The position numbers and the translations under genes were made by a program. A stretch of DNA of 48,089 nucleotides from Flavobacteriales bacterium (GTDB lineage: Bacteria; Bacteroidota; Bacteroidia; Flavobacteriales_E; Vicingaceae), in contig PALM01000012.1 in NCBI GenBank assembly GCA_002706365.1, forward strand, positions 1 to 48,089. The letters run 5' to 3'. The notes under the pieces are model-generated. The model worked only from the letters and a program-made list of their open reading frames with translations, made no database searches and was not told where the DNA came from. This document shows positions 6,639-15,733 of this stretch, piece by piece (within the stretch, counting starts at the first letter, position 1; every line of letters begins with the position of its first letter).

Positions 6639-9020
6639 TTACTGCTTTATGAACTTAATGCTCTTCACTTCCTGATTAGAAGGATAGATAGTGAGCACAT
6701 AATTTCCTCTCGCCAGATTCGATGATGAGAAGTCGAAGTTTAGTACACTTTCTCCTTCTGGAAGAGCAATTGTCTTCTCCATCACTTTCACTCCCATCAG
6801 ATTATGAACGATGATCACAGCTTGATCTTCAACTGGACTTTTGATTCTAAGGTTAAAATCGGTCATCACAGGATTTGGATACATCTGAACATCTAGTTCT
6901 TTTTCAAATCCAATAGTTTCAATAGCTTCAATAGTGCTAATTGGCGTTTCTGCAATTACTTCTACCCCACTAGTATCTGTTATTATCATCTGAGATATTG
7001 ATGGAACAAGTCCTGCATCAATACTGCTCATCAATTGAGCTCCTTTAGTAAGGGCGAAACCATGCGTTTTACCGCTATTACCATTCACATCACTATCTAA
7101 GTTGATATCATTACCTCTATCTTTCTGAGTAAAACGATAGTTTGCTGGGGCCACATAATTTAATTTATGGATTCTACCGGCAGCTACATTATCAAAGTTG
7201 GCCAATCCCATTGAATCAGTAAATGTTTGATCAATAACCTTATTACACCAGTTTAGCAGCTTTACTTCTACACCTGCCATTCCCAGTTCTGAAGAATCTT
7301 GGATACCGTCGGCATTCTGATCATCCCACACATAGGTTTCAATAGAACCTGGCGACCAGATCCCAGCATCTATATCGCTTATGATCCTATTACTTTTTGC
7401 AATAATTCTAGGACTTAAACCAAGTAATTGGCCCACATCACTATCTAGACTTCTATCAGATCCTTCATCTCTATACGTAAAGGCCTGTCCGTCATTTCTT
7501 TCGTACTTCAACCATACACTTTCATTGTGATCCAAGTTGAAGAAAGCTACTAAACCATTTGAATCAGTAGTTGCCTGACCTAAATATCGGAAGAACCATC
7601 CATAGGCTTTAACCTTCATGCCGGCAACAGGTGGCTCATTGGCATCTTGAATTCCATCTCCGTTTAGATCATCCCATACATAAGAAACAATCACTCCCTT
7701 TCCATTATTGGTTGAATCCAATGGGAATTTATCGATACCATCTGGAATACCATCATTATCATCATCAGGATCACAAGGATCTTTAATACCATCATTATCG
7801 GCATCAGCCAAACGACTATCAGAAACATTGACCATGGCAAAAGCACTATCAGTATTTCCACTGAGGTCCATCACGGTAAGTCTAACCTGTACAGCATTAC
7901 CAGCATCAGCACAATTGAAATTACTTCTACTTAGTCTCATTGAAGAAATAGCACAATTATCAGTACTTCCATTGTCAATATCTGAAGGCCTGATTGAAGC
8001 ATAACCATTTGAATCCAACTGTACGGTAATGGAATTGGCAAGCGCTTTAGGAGCTATACTATCAAAGACTGTAACGATTGCATTCGCACTAGCTGAGTTG
8101 GAAGCAGCATCAGTAGCAGTAAGACTTACTGTATTTGCTCCAAGATCACTACAATCGAAAATGCTTGGACTTACACCTAAAGTAGTTATGCCCACATTGT
8201 CGAAACTTCCGTTGTCAATATCAGTCGGACTTAAAATAGCTCTACCGTTTGTGTCGAGAGCAAGTCTAATGTCTTTTGTAATTACTGTAGGCAGAATTGT
8301 GTCTCTAGCCGCGTAATTAAGAATATTAGCAAAGTATTGATTGTTAGCTGAGCTATTAAAGATCGAAGCATCACCATTTACAATGATTATTCCATTTCCG
8401 TAAGGAATAATAGAAGCAATATCTAGCCTATTACTCACGGTTGAGCTGGATGCAGTTTTATAATTAACCGATATCAAACCGGCAGTACCTGCAACATTCA
8501 CTGCAGAGTTATAACTTAAGCTATTTAGTCCTTGAGTGATCTGCGGATAAGAAAGTGAATCATAATCAAGCCTGCTACAAATAGCTGTAGCGCTTGCGCA
8601 ATTCGCATTCCTAACAGCAGTAGTATTTGCTGAGCAAAAACCATTTGATAAGCCCGGTACACTTACATTGGTGAAACCAACGTTAAGTCCAAAGGTCAAA
8701 TTCAGCAATAGAGATGCGGCAATATTGTTATTCATATTGCAATCACCACTAATAACTAGAACGCCACCGTTCTGAACGAAATTCTTCAAGCTATTTTCAG
8801 CTCCTGCATAGCTATTAGTTCCGATCCAAAAAATGTGAGAAGCTGCTGAAATACTTGAAGCAGAGGTCACATTCGTTGAATATGGAATGCTATTCGCAGT
8901 CATGTAATTGGTCAATCCGTTATTAGAATAACCGTTGACAATTACCCCTTGAGCTACTAAATTGCTGTTTACCAGCAAAATAGCTAAAGCAAGAGTTAAA
9001 TATGTTAGAAATCTTTTCAT
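6639..9020 (-). CDS. Large secreted surface protein with HYR-like, thrombospondin-3 and SdrD-B-like repeats and a T9SS sorting domain
   Basis: The start at 9020 is preferred over an ATG at 9044 because it gives a clean signal peptide (MKRF...LVAQ, residues 1-24). Residues 25-240 form an Asn/Ser-rich globular domain of unknown type. Two HYR-like repeats follow (about 243-322 and 323-402), each with the pattern P-[TS]-D-I-D-N-G-S-x-D-N. An Asp-rich calcium-binding thrombospondin-3 stretch lies at 405-432. Two SdrD-B/Cna-B-like domains follow, beginning YVWDDLNGDGIQD near 447 and YVWDDQNADGIQD near 562. The last 80 residues are a type IX secretion sorting domain (YPNP...IYPSNQEVKSIKFIKQ). Exported across the outer membrane and likely surface-attached. 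Ligand unknown. Confidence 0.88.
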   Translation of the reverse strand: MKRFLTYLTLALAILLVNSNLVAQGVIVNGYSNNGLTNYMTANSIPYSTNVTSASSISAASHIFWIGTNSYAGAENSLKNFVQNGGVLVISGDCNMNNNIAASLLLNLTFGLNVGFTNVSVPGLSNGFCSANTTAVRNANCASATAICSRLDYDSLSYPQITQGLNSLSYNSAVNVAGTAGLISVNYKTASSSTVSNRLDIASIIPYGNGIIIVNGDASIFNSSANNQYFANILNYAARDTILPTVITKDIRLALDTNGRAILSPTDIDNGSFDNVGITTLGVSPSIFDCSDLGANTVSLTATDAASNSASANAIVTVFDSIAPKALANSITVQLDSNGYASIRPSDIDNGSTDNCAISSMRLSRSNFNCADAGNAVQVRLTVMDLSGNTDSAFAMVNVSDSRLADADNDGIKDPCDPDDDNDGIPDGIDKFPLDSTNNGKGVIVSYVWDDLNGDGIQDANEPPVAGMKVKAYGWFFRYLGQATTDSNGLVAFFNLDHNESVWLKYERNDGQAFTYRDEGSDRSLDSDVGQLLGLSPRIIAKSNRIISDIDAGIWSPGSIETYVWDDQNADGIQDSSELGMAGVEVKLLNWCNKVIDQTFTDSMGLANFDNVAAGRIHKLNYVAPANYRFTQKDRGNDINLDSDVNGNSGKTHGFALTKGAQLMSSIDAGLVPSISQMIITDTSGVEVIAETPISTIEAIETIGFEKELDVQMYPNPVMTDFNLRIKSPVEDQAVIIVHNLMGVKVMEKTIALPEGESVLNFDFSSSNLARGNYVLTIYPSNQEVKSIKFIKQ

Positions 9021-9254
9021 AGCATAAATGCTTATCTGATGCACATATACGGTTTCATCTTATATAAGGTTGCTAAAATGTTAAGACAATGTTGAATTAT
9101 TATTTTTGACATTGAGGAATGCGAGAAGAAATGGCAAGCATAAAGCTATCAGTCGAGCCATTTTGCGCACTCGTCGAATAGCTATTATATATTGAAACAT
9201 ATTTAAATGGTCCTCGTTCTAAGAACAGAACCAATACCACACATTATAACAAAG

Positions 9255-10046
9255 ATGAAATCACTTAATAAAATAATTCTAGGATCCTTTATACTAATGA
9301 TGGCTTTATCTGCTTGTCAGGACGACGAAAATGATGATAATCAGCCAACCGCAGTAGGCACAAGCGAATTGAGTATTCGTTTAACTGATGCCCCCGGGAA
9401 TTATGATGAAGTGAATATTCACATTCAGCAAGTTAGAGTAAATCTAAACGACAATGGATGGGTTGACCTTCCAACTGATACAGGGATCTACAATCTCTTA
9501 GACTTCACAAATGGAATTGATACTACAATTGCCAGTGGTACCTTACCTAGTGGAAGTATCAATCAAATAAGATTCGTACTTGGCGACAGCAATACAGTTA
9601 AAGTTGATGGAGTTGTTCATCCTCTTACTATTCCTTCTGGATATACTTCAGGTTTGAAATTGAATGTTAGTCAAGCACTGCAACCAGAATTAACTTATTC
9701 TATTTTGGTAGATTTTGACGCGGCTCAATCAATTGTCTTAACTGGTAATGGAGAGTATAAGTTAAAACCAGTATTGAAGGTGATTGCAGAGGGAATTGAT
9801 GCTGCAATTATTGGTATAATCGATCCATCGAATGTAAGCACAAACCTATATGCTGTACAAAATCAAGATACCTTAGGTGGAGCAATGAGTGATACTACAG
9901 GAGCCTTTACTATTAATGGTTTGGATGCTGGCACCTATTCTCTGATTATAGATCCTGCAGCACCTTATAAAAAGGATACCATTGACAATATTGTATTGAC
10001 AACCGGTGTAGTTGAGGATTTAGATACGATCCAAGTCGTACAATAA
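9255..10046 (+). CDS. DUF4382 lipoprotein with C-terminal carboxypeptidase-regulatory-like domain
   Basis: The ATG at 9255 is chosen over 9207 because it yields a short lipoprotein signal ending ALSAC (Cys19 or so). The mature part starts with a DDEND linker. A DUF4382 domain follows, recognisable from ELSIRLTDAPGNYDEVNI and the later VDGVVHPLTIPSGY. The final 75 residues look like a CarboxypepD_reg-like beta-sandwich (GIIDPSNVSTNLYAVQ, TTGAFTINGLDAGTYSL). Function of DUF4382 is unknown; this architecture is frequent in Bacteroidota. A strong terminator follows. Confidence 0.85.
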   Translation: MKSLNKIILGSFILMMALSACQDDENDDNQPTAVGTSELSIRLTDAPGNYDEVNIHIQQVRVNLNDNGWVDLPTDTGIYNLLDFTNGIDTTIASGTLPSGSINQIRFVLGDSNTVKVDGVVHPLTIPSGYTSGLKLNVSQALQPELTYSILVDFDAAQSIVLTGNGEYKLKPVLKVIAEGIDAAIIGIIDPSNVSTNLYAVQNQDTLGGAMSDTTGAFTINGLDAGTYSLIIDPAAPYKKDTIDNIVLTTGVVEDLDTIQVVQ

Positions 10047-10069
10047 GTTCTAAAACACAATAAATTAAG

Positions 10070-10099
10070 AAGGTCATTGGAAACAATGGCCTTTTTTTA
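10070..10099. terminator. Rho-independent terminator after the DUF4382 gene
   Basis: AAGGTCATTG pairs with CAATGGCCTT around an AAA-like loop and is followed by a run of seven T. On the minus strand the A-rich side also offers termination for queA, whose stop overlaps at 10097. Confidence 0.8.
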
Positions 10100-11308
10100 T
10101 TCCCTAAGAAGTATGGAACTATCTCCATAGCTTAGGAAGCGGAAATCATTTTCCAGAGCATAATCATATACTCTTTTCCAATCTTCTCCAATCCAGGCAG
10201 CCACAAGTGAGAGCAAGGTACTATGGGGTTGATGGAAGTTGGTGATTAGCCCATCGATAACCTTCCATTTGTAGGAGGGCATAATGAATAATGCGGTATG
10301 GAAATCTAAGTGTGTTGTTCCTGTTTCATTCAAATGATCGATCAAGAATTGTAGTGCCTCTTCCCTACTCATCTCATCATTCAGCTCATAGGCATCATCT
10401 TGTGATAGCTCAAAACCAATTGTCTGGACTCTGGATTCTGGACTCTGGTCTCGCAGCCTTGCCGCATACCAATACAAACTCTCTAAAGTCCGCAAACTGG
10501 TTGTCCCAACAGCGATAATCTTACCCTTAGTATTTAATAATTGCTCAAGTGTAGACTTGCTTATTTGAATGCGTTCACTATGCATATCGTGTTCTACCAG
10601 TCGTTCACTTTTAACCTGACGAAAAGTTCCTGCACCCACATATAAAGTAACATATGCCAGATCATGACCAGTCTTCTGCAATTTCTCAAGCTGAGAGTCG
10701 ACAAAATGTAAACCAGCTGTGGGAGCAGCTACTGCACCTTCTATTTTGGCGTAGACTGTTTGGTAGCTTGTTCTATCTGCCTCTTCTGCTTCTCTATTCA
10801 AATAAGGAGGCAATGGCACTTCTCCGGCCTCATTAAGGATATCCGAAAAAGGTATTCCACCCAGCCAATCGAATTGTACTACAACTTCTTTATCTAACTT
10901 CTTTACAAGTCTGCATTGAAGAACTGTACCTGCAATATTCATTTCCAATACATCCTTCTCCTTGAAGCGTTTAAGGTTACCCACCATGCACTGCCATTTG
11001 CAGCTTGCCGTAGAAGTCAATGCTTGCTCAATGGTGGATTCATAAGGCTCTAGGCAAAAAACCTCTATTTGAGCACCAGTGGCTTTCTTGAATTTCAGTC
11101 GGGCCGACAAAACCTTTGAATCATTGAAAACCAATGTTGAATTTGCAGGTAGATATGATTCTAGATTAGCAAATCGATCATTGCTCAACTCTCCACCCTT
11201 ATAAACCAGCAGCTTTGATTGATTGCGATCTTTAAGAGGATATTTAGCAATCCTATCATCAGGCAAATCATAGGAAAAATCATCTGCTTTTAATTCGGCT
11301 CGATCCAT
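10097..11308 (-). CDS. queA: S-adenosylmethionine:tRNA ribosyltransferase-isomerase
   Basis: QueA transfers and isomerises the ribose of SAM onto 7-aminomethyl-deazaguanine at the tRNA wobble position, giving epoxyqueuosine. The family signature is visible in AAPTAGLHF (residues about 192-200), GTFRQVK, the VGTTSLRTLESLYW segment and ITNFHQPHSTLL near the end. At 403 residues it is longer than the roughly 350 of E. coli, as is usual in Bacteroidota. A loop after SLYW is encoded by a 28-bp array of 7-bp repeats (10423-10450), described separately. An exact TAnnTTTG element sits 5 bp before the start, suggesting a very short or absent leader. Confidence 0.95.
   Translation of the reverse strand: MDRAELKADDFSYDLPDDRIAKYPLKDRNQSKLLVYKGGELSNDRFANLESYLPANSTLVFNDSKVLSARLKFKKATGAQIEVFCLEPYESTIEQALTSTASCKWQCMVGNLKRFKEKDVLEMNIAGTVLQCRLVKKLDKEVVVQFDWLGGIPFSDILNEAGEVPLPPYLNREAEEADRTSYQTVYAKIEGAVAAPTAGLHFVDSQLEKLQKTGHDLAYVTLYVGAGTFRQVKSERLVEHDMHSERIQISKSTLEQLLNTKGKIIAVGTTSLRTLESLYWYAARLRDQSPESRVQTIGFELSQDDAYELNDEMSREEALQFLIDHLNETGTTHLDFHTALFIMPSYKWKVIDGLITNFHQPHSTLLSLVAAWIGEDWKRVYDYALENDFRFLSYGDSSILLRE
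10423..10450 (+). repeat. TC-heptamer array inside queA
   Basis: Four perfect-phase 7-bp units, TCTGGAC, TCTGGAT, TCTGGAC and TCTGGTC, read on the plus strand. On the coding strand they encode the segment DQSPESRVQT of QueA. Twenty-eight bases is not a multiple of three, so the array is read in changing frames. Confidence 0.8.
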
Positions 11309-11312
11309 GAGG

Positions 11313-11320
11313 CAAAATTA
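11313..11320 (-). promoter_or_regulatory. -7 promoter element of queA
   Basis: TAATTTTG on the minus strand matches TAnnTTTG exactly and ends 4 bp before the ATG, implying a nearly leaderless transcript. The expected -33 region falls at the edge of the heptamer array at 11340-11381. No TTG is present there. Confidence 0.5.
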
Positions 11321-11339
11321 GTTTTTTGAAAAGCTTGAG

Positions 11340-11381
11340 TCTAGACTCTAGGCTCTAGATTCTAGATTCTAGATTCTAGAT
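11340..11381 (+). repeat. TC-heptamer array (TCTAG type)
   Basis: Six consecutive 7-bp units TCTAGNN, ending in AC, GC, AT, AT, AT, AT, followed by TCTCAAT. It lies 32 bp upstream of queA. It is the only array whose TC strand reads away from its nearest gene. Confidence 0.9.
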
Positions 11382-11586
11382 TCTCAATAACAAAATTGCC
11401 AATCTGTCACCTAATTCTTACAATCTGTCAGGATATAGCTGAAAATCAATTATTTAACTAAAACCTCTCTATCCACTGGCATGAGCAGGATAGCGAGCTT
11501 TCTTCCAAATTAATTCTCAAAAAAGGCATCTTCGCATAAAGCTTGCACCATCAGTACCAAACAAAAATTAATCAATCCCAAAAGGA
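11382..11586. other. Spacer between queA and proC with a 10-bp direct repeat
   Basis: CAATCTGTCA occurs at 11400-11409 and again at 11421-11430, 21 bp apart (two helical turns). It might be an operator for the proline operon. I see no convincing TAnnTTTG promoter in this stretch and no gene. Confidence 0.35.
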
Positions 11587-12420
11587 ATGAGTGTATTAGT
11601 AATTGGTGCGGGAAATATGGGTTTAGCCTATGCAAAAGCATTGGTAAAATCAGATTTTCTAAACCAAACCAATTTAATGATCTCGGATACCAATCCAGAG
11701 AAAATCGAAGAACTTAAACAGATCAGTCGCTTTGACGTGTATGACGATCTGGATGAATGCATGGAGAAGGCAGATATCCTCTTCATTGCTGTTAAGCCAT
11801 ATCATGCGGAACAATTGATGGCCGACTTAAAACCATTGATGAAAAAGGATCAGTTAGTGATCTCAATCATGGCAGGTGTAACCATTCAGAGTATGCAAGA
11901 AGGACTTGGCATTAGAAAAGTGGTAAGAGCCATGCCTAATCTACCTGCACAGGTAGGAAAGGGACTAACCTCTTTCACTGCTTCTGATGAGGTAAGTAGA
12001 TTAGAATTATCTACCGTGAAGTCCCTTTTAGATACAACCGGTACTTCAGTACATCTCGATACAGAGAACGACATTGATGCATCTACCGGTATTTCGGGTA
12101 GTGGACCTGCTTATGTCTTCTATTTCATGCAATCCATGATGGAAGCTGCGCAGAAAATGGGCTTTTCAGACCATGACTCTAAAGTTCTAGTTGCACAAAC
12201 TTTTGAAGGCGCTATTGAATTATTCAATCAATCAGATCTTAGTCCGAAAGGTTGGATGAACCGAGTAGCATCAAAAGGTGGAACCACACAAGCGGCATTG
12301 GATTCAATGGAAGACAATAATATTCGAAATCTTATTCAAGAGGCTGCTTATGCAGCTTTCAATAGAGCCGTAGAGCTTGGTAAAGAATCGAATCTAGAAT
12401 CGGCAGCAGCTGAAAAATAG
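11587..12420 (+). CDS. proC: Pyrroline-5-carboxylate reductase
   Basis: ProC reduces pyrroline-5-carboxylate to proline with NAD(P)H, the last step of proline synthesis. The N-terminal Rossmann motif is GAGNMG (residues 7-12). The C-terminal dimerisation domain holds the family signature DASTGISGSGPAYVFYFM (about 152-170) and later GGTTQAALDSM. 277 residues, normal for the family. First gene of the operon with proB (7-bp gap) and proA. All three biosynthetic steps from glutamate are therefore encoded together. Confidence 0.96.
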   Translation: MSVLVIGAGNMGLAYAKALVKSDFLNQTNLMISDTNPEKIEELKQISRFDVYDDLDECMEKADILFIAVKPYHAEQLMADLKPLMKKDQLVISIMAGVTIQSMQEGLGIRKVVRAMPNLPAQVGKGLTSFTASDEVSRLELSTVKSLLDTTGTSVHLDTENDIDASTGISGSGPAYVFYFMQSMMEAAQKMGFSDHDSKVLVAQTFEGAIELFNQSDLSPKGWMNRVASKGGTTQAALDSMEDNNIRNLIQEAAYAAFNRAVELGKESNLESAAAEK

Positions 12421-12427
12421 GAGAAGG

Positions 12428-13303
12428 ATGATCAAAGAAGAAAAACTAGTTGCAGAACAAGAAGAACTTCATCAGGAACAGGAAAAAGTTGAATTGCAAG
12501 AATGGAGAAATCGCATACCCGAAAAGCAATATAAAAAGAGAGTTGTGATCAAGGTTGGAACCAATGTGATGGTCAATAAGGACAATCGCATCGTTGGACC
12601 AATCCTCAAAAAACTTGTGGATCAAATAGCACGACTCTATGAAGATGATATCATTACAGTGCTCGTATCCTCGGGTTCGGTTATTGCCGGTAAAGAGGTG
12701 CTTGATGAGAATACTATCGAGGATGAGACGATCAGAAGACAAGTTTACTCAGCTGTTGGTCAGCCGAGAATGATGCGACATTATTACAGCATCTTTCACG
12801 ACTACGGAATGCGATGTGCCCAGATCCTGGCAACAAAGCGCGACTTTGATACAGGAAAGCACAGAGAGAATATGATCAATTGTTATGAAGGTCTACTCTC
12901 TCAGGGTATTATCCCTATCGCTAATGAGGATGATGCCGTTTCACTAAGTATGTCGATGTTCACCGATAATGACGAACTGGCTTCATTAGTGGCCGAGCTG
13001 ATCGATGCAGATATGTTGATCCTTCTTACGGATACCGAAGGTTTATATGACGGTCATCCGGATAATGAAGAAAGTCGCTTGATCAAAACGGTAACCACTG
13101 ATCAGGATGTAGAAAAATACATCCAATCATCGAATAAGAAAGAAGGTGAAGGTAGAGGTGGCATGAAGTCGAAAGTCAGCGTGGCAAAGGAAACTGCCAA
13201 AAAACAAATACCTACCTATATCGCCAACGGAAAAATCGATGATAATATTATCAAGATCGTCAATGGCGAAGAAGTAGGAACCAAAGTTTACGATAAACAA
13301 TAA
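12428..13303 (+). CDS. proB: Glutamate 5-kinase (no PUA domain)
   Basis: ProB phosphorylates glutamate to gamma-glutamyl phosphate. Amino-acid-kinase fold motifs: KRVVIKVGTNVM (about 37-48), VSSGSVIAGKEVL, the substrate loop IANEDDAVS, DADMLILLTDTEGLY, and GRGGMKSKVS. At 291 residues it lacks the C-terminal PUA domain of the E. coli enzyme. It also carries an unusual Glu/Gln/Lys-rich N-terminal extension of about 35 residues before the kinase fold. The start is supported by the purine-rich AGGAGAAGG directly upstream of the ATG, and by the absence of another Met before the kinase core. Middle gene of proC-proB-proA. Confidence 0.93.
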   Translation: MIKEEKLVAEQEELHQEQEKVELQEWRNRIPEKQYKKRVVIKVGTNVMVNKDNRIVGPILKKLVDQIARLYEDDIITVLVSSGSVIAGKEVLDENTIEDETIRRQVYSAVGQPRMMRHYYSIFHDYGMRCAQILATKRDFDTGKHRENMINCYEGLLSQGIIPIANEDDAVSLSMSMFTDNDELASLVAELIDADMLILLTDTEGLYDGHPDNEESRLIKTVTTDQDVEKYIQSSNKKEGEGRGGMKSKVSVAKETAKKQIPTYIANGKIDDNIIKIVNGEEVGTKVYDKQ

Positions 13304-13336
13304 TCAAAGCATAAAGAGAAAGGATTAGAAATAGAT

Positions 13337-14533
13337 ATGGAATTATTAAATACCAAACAGAAAAACCAAGTTTTAGAATCGATGATTCGCCTATTGGGCG
13401 AGCGAAAGTCGGAGATCATCTCAGCCAATAAGAAGGATCTAGAGGCTTTCAATAGAGATGATCAGGCGCTATACGACCGTTTAGTTGTGGATGACGCCAA
13501 AGTGGATGATATGATCCGTGCGGTTAGAGAGGTTCTAGAACAAGATGATCCTGTAGGACAGGAAATCTCAAATAAAGAGTTGCCAAACGGATTGAAGATC
13601 ACCAATAAAACAGCACCTTTTGGGACGATCATGATCATCTATGAAAGTAGACCTGATGTGACCATAGAAGCTGCCGTATTGGCCTTTAAAGCGAATAATA
13701 AGATCTTGCTAAAAGGTGGTAGAGAAGCTCATCACAGCAATGAAGAATTGGTAAAATGCTGGCATGATGCCCTTCAAGAAAATGGATTCTCCAACGACTG
13801 GATCCAGTATATGAAGATGAACCGTGAAGAGACTCAGGAATTCTTGAGAAAGCCAGACCAACCTTTGGATCTGATCGTTCCTAGAGGAGGAGAGAAATTG
13901 ATACAGTTTGTAAAAGAGCATGCAAAATGCGCAGTACTGGTAAGTGGTAGAGGTAACAACTTCGCTTACATTGCCCCTGATGCGGATCTAGAGAAAAGCT
14001 TAAAAGTGATCGTAAATGCGAAGACCGACAAGATTTCGGCCTGCAATGCATTAGACAAGATCCTTATTGATGAAGCGCATCCTGAATTCGACTCTGTAGT
14101 AAAAGAAGTTGAAAAGGTGCTTGCCGACAATCAAATCGATGTGATTGCCGAAAAAGGAATCTTAAGACTGCTGAAAACCGAAGCGGTGATATCAGATGAG
14201 AAGCTTTGGGAAGAAGAATTTCTGGCAAGAAAAGCTGCTATAGGCACTGCAAATGGATTGAATGATGCGATTGATAAGATCAATAAATATTCTGGTGGAC
14301 ACTCAAACACCATCCTAACAGAAAACAATGAATCAGCCGCAAAATTCATGGAGCAAGTCGATAGCGCTGCAGTTTATCACAATGCCTCTACCCGCTTCAC
14401 CGATGGTGGTGCCATGGGAGTTGGAGCTGAATTGGCCATTAGTACTGATAAGCTACATCATAGAGGTCCTTTGGGATTGAAGCAGCTCGTTACCAACAAA
14501 TATTATGTAAGTGGTGACGGACAAGTGAGATAA
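13337..14533 (+). CDS. proA: Gamma-glutamyl phosphate reductase
   Basis: ProA reduces gamma-glutamyl phosphate to glutamate semialdehyde, using NADPH. It belongs to the aldehyde dehydrogenase superfamily. The conserved catalytic cysteine lies in KTDKISACNALDKILID (about residue 236). Other family blocks are TIMIIYESRPDVTIEAAV, ILLKGGREAHHSNE, and STRFTDGGAMGVGAELAIST near the end. 398 residues, typical length. Third gene of the proline operon; its stop is followed within 2 bp by GGAGTTT-type repeats. Confidence 0.96.
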   Translation: MELLNTKQKNQVLESMIRLLGERKSEIISANKKDLEAFNRDDQALYDRLVVDDAKVDDMIRAVREVLEQDDPVGQEISNKELPNGLKITNKTAPFGTIMIIYESRPDVTIEAAVLAFKANNKILLKGGREAHHSNEELVKCWHDALQENGFSNDWIQYMKMNREETQEFLRKPDQPLDLIVPRGGEKLIQFVKEHAKCAVLVSGRGNNFAYIAPDADLEKSLKVIVNAKTDKISACNALDKILIDEAHPEFDSVVKEVEKVLADNQIDVIAEKGILRLLKTEAVISDEKLWEEEFLARKAAIGTANGLNDAIDKINKYSGGHSNTILTENNESAAKFMEQVDSAAVYHNASTRFTDGGAMGVGAELAISTDKLHHRGPLGLKQLVTNKYYVSGDGQVR

Positions 14534-14541
14534 TAAAGTTT

Positions 14542-14569
14542 GGAGTTTGGAGTAAGGAGCATGGAGTTT
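14542..14569 (-). repeat. TC-heptamer array (TCCAAAC type) after proA
   Basis: On the plus strand the units are GGAGTTT, GGAGTAA, GGAGCAT and GGAGTTT. On the minus strand each begins TCC or can be rotated to TC. A fifth, poorer copy precedes them, so the array begins almost at the proA stop. Confidence 0.75.
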
Positions 14570-14598
14570 TATGCCATATATTCGCATAAAAGCCTTCA

Positions 14599-15726
14599 TT
14601 GATCCAATTCGAACATCTATCCTTTTGGGAGAAACAGACTTTCCTCGAGCAGATCGACCTTATTGTCGCGGGCTCGGGGATTGTTGGTTTAGGTACTGCA
14701 ATTCATCAGAAAAGGCGCTATCCCAATAAAAAGGTTGTGGTCATAGAGAGAGGCTATCTGCCTTCCGGAGCATCTACTAAAAATGCCGGCTTTGCATGCA
14801 TTGGCAGTGCTTCCGAGCTCTTATCGGATTTGGACAATGGTTCCGCGGATTCTGTTTGGGCCACGGTTGAGAAGCGTTGGAAGGGACTGCAATATCTCAA
14901 AGAGTTAGTTGGTGTATACCGACTGGGATATGTGCATAGTGGATCTTATGAACTATTCACAGCTGCTGAAAAGGATAGATTTCAAAAGTGCTCTGATCAA
15001 ATCGCTGAATTGAATCAAAAGCTACACGAGATTACTGGCATTGAAAAGGTCTACAAGCTGGATGAGAATGTAATCTCTAATTCGGGATTTGAAGGCTTTA
15101 AATATGCTATTTCCAATTCTGCTGAAGGTATGCTCGATACCGGCATGATGATGACAGCACTTATTCAAAAGGCTGTTGAATCTGGAGTGATCTTGCTAAA
15201 TGGTATTGAATGCAAACATCTTGAGAGTGGTATGCTAATCACCAATTATGGTGAGATCAAAAGCAAGCAGATCGCCGTTTGTACCAATGGATTCGCATCT
15301 AAACTATTGAAACTGGATGTGAAGCCAGCAAGAGCTCAAGTGGTGGTAACATCAGAGATCGAAAAGCTAAGATTCAATAGCTGTTTTCATTTTGACGAGG
15401 GCTACTACTATTTCCGAAATGTGGGTAATAGAGTGCTTTTTGGCGGTGGTAGGAATCGCGATTTCGAGGCTGAAGAAACGGATGAATTGAATACTTCAGA
15501 CCAGATCATCAATCACCTCTCCTACCTTTTGGAAAGCAAGATCCTACCGCATCAATCATTTAGTATCGATTATCAATGGGCAGGAACTATGGGAGTTGGC
15601 GACACCAAAGCGCCTATCATTAAAGAAATCAGTCCTGACTTGTTCTGTGCCGTGAGAATGGGTGGAATGGGGGTAGCTATAGGTAGTTTGGTGGGAAAAG
15701 AGCTTTCAGAATTAATTGGCGATTAA
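14599..15726 (+). CDS. FAD-dependent oxidoreductase (DAO family)
   Basis: The ADP-binding motif VAGSGIVGLG (residues 23-32) is followed by GASTKNAGFACIGSASE. This marks a Bacteroidota subgroup of glycine/D-amino-acid oxidase-like flavoproteins. A second FAD contact, MGGMGVAIGSLVGKELSELI, closes the protein. The substrate is not predictable. The start is a TTG at 14599: the family begins with a short hydrophilic stretch containing SFWEKQTF before the first strand, and this start keeps it. A weak TATATTCG (-7-like, 7 of 8) lies at 14577. Convergent with mutS2-like gene, 7 bp apart. Confidence 0.85.
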   Translation: MIQFEHLSFWEKQTFLEQIDLIVAGSGIVGLGTAIHQKRRYPNKKVVVIERGYLPSGASTKNAGFACIGSASELLSDLDNGSADSVWATVEKRWKGLQYLKELVGVYRLGYVHSGSYELFTAAEKDRFQKCSDQIAELNQKLHEITGIEKVYKLDENVISNSGFEGFKYAISNSAEGMLDTGMMMTALIQKAVESGVILLNGIECKHLESGMLITNYGEIKSKQIAVCTNGFASKLLKLDVKPARAQVVVTSEIEKLRFNSCFHFDEGYYYFRNVGNRVLFGGGRNRDFEAEETDELNTSDQIINHLSYLLESKILPHQSFSIDYQWAGTMGVGDTKAPIIKEISPDLFCAVRMGGMGVAIGSLVGKELSELIGD

Positions 15727-15733
15727 GCCATCA

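Noticed and set aside
9083-9161. 26-codon minus-strand frame resembling a signal peptide (MARLIALCLPFLLAFL)
   Set aside because: Ends after 26 codons with no mature protein. Likely chance in the spacer before the DUF4382 gene.
11340-11381. CRISPR-like appearance of tandem repeats
   Set aside because: Units are 7 bp without spacers, and no cas genes are present.
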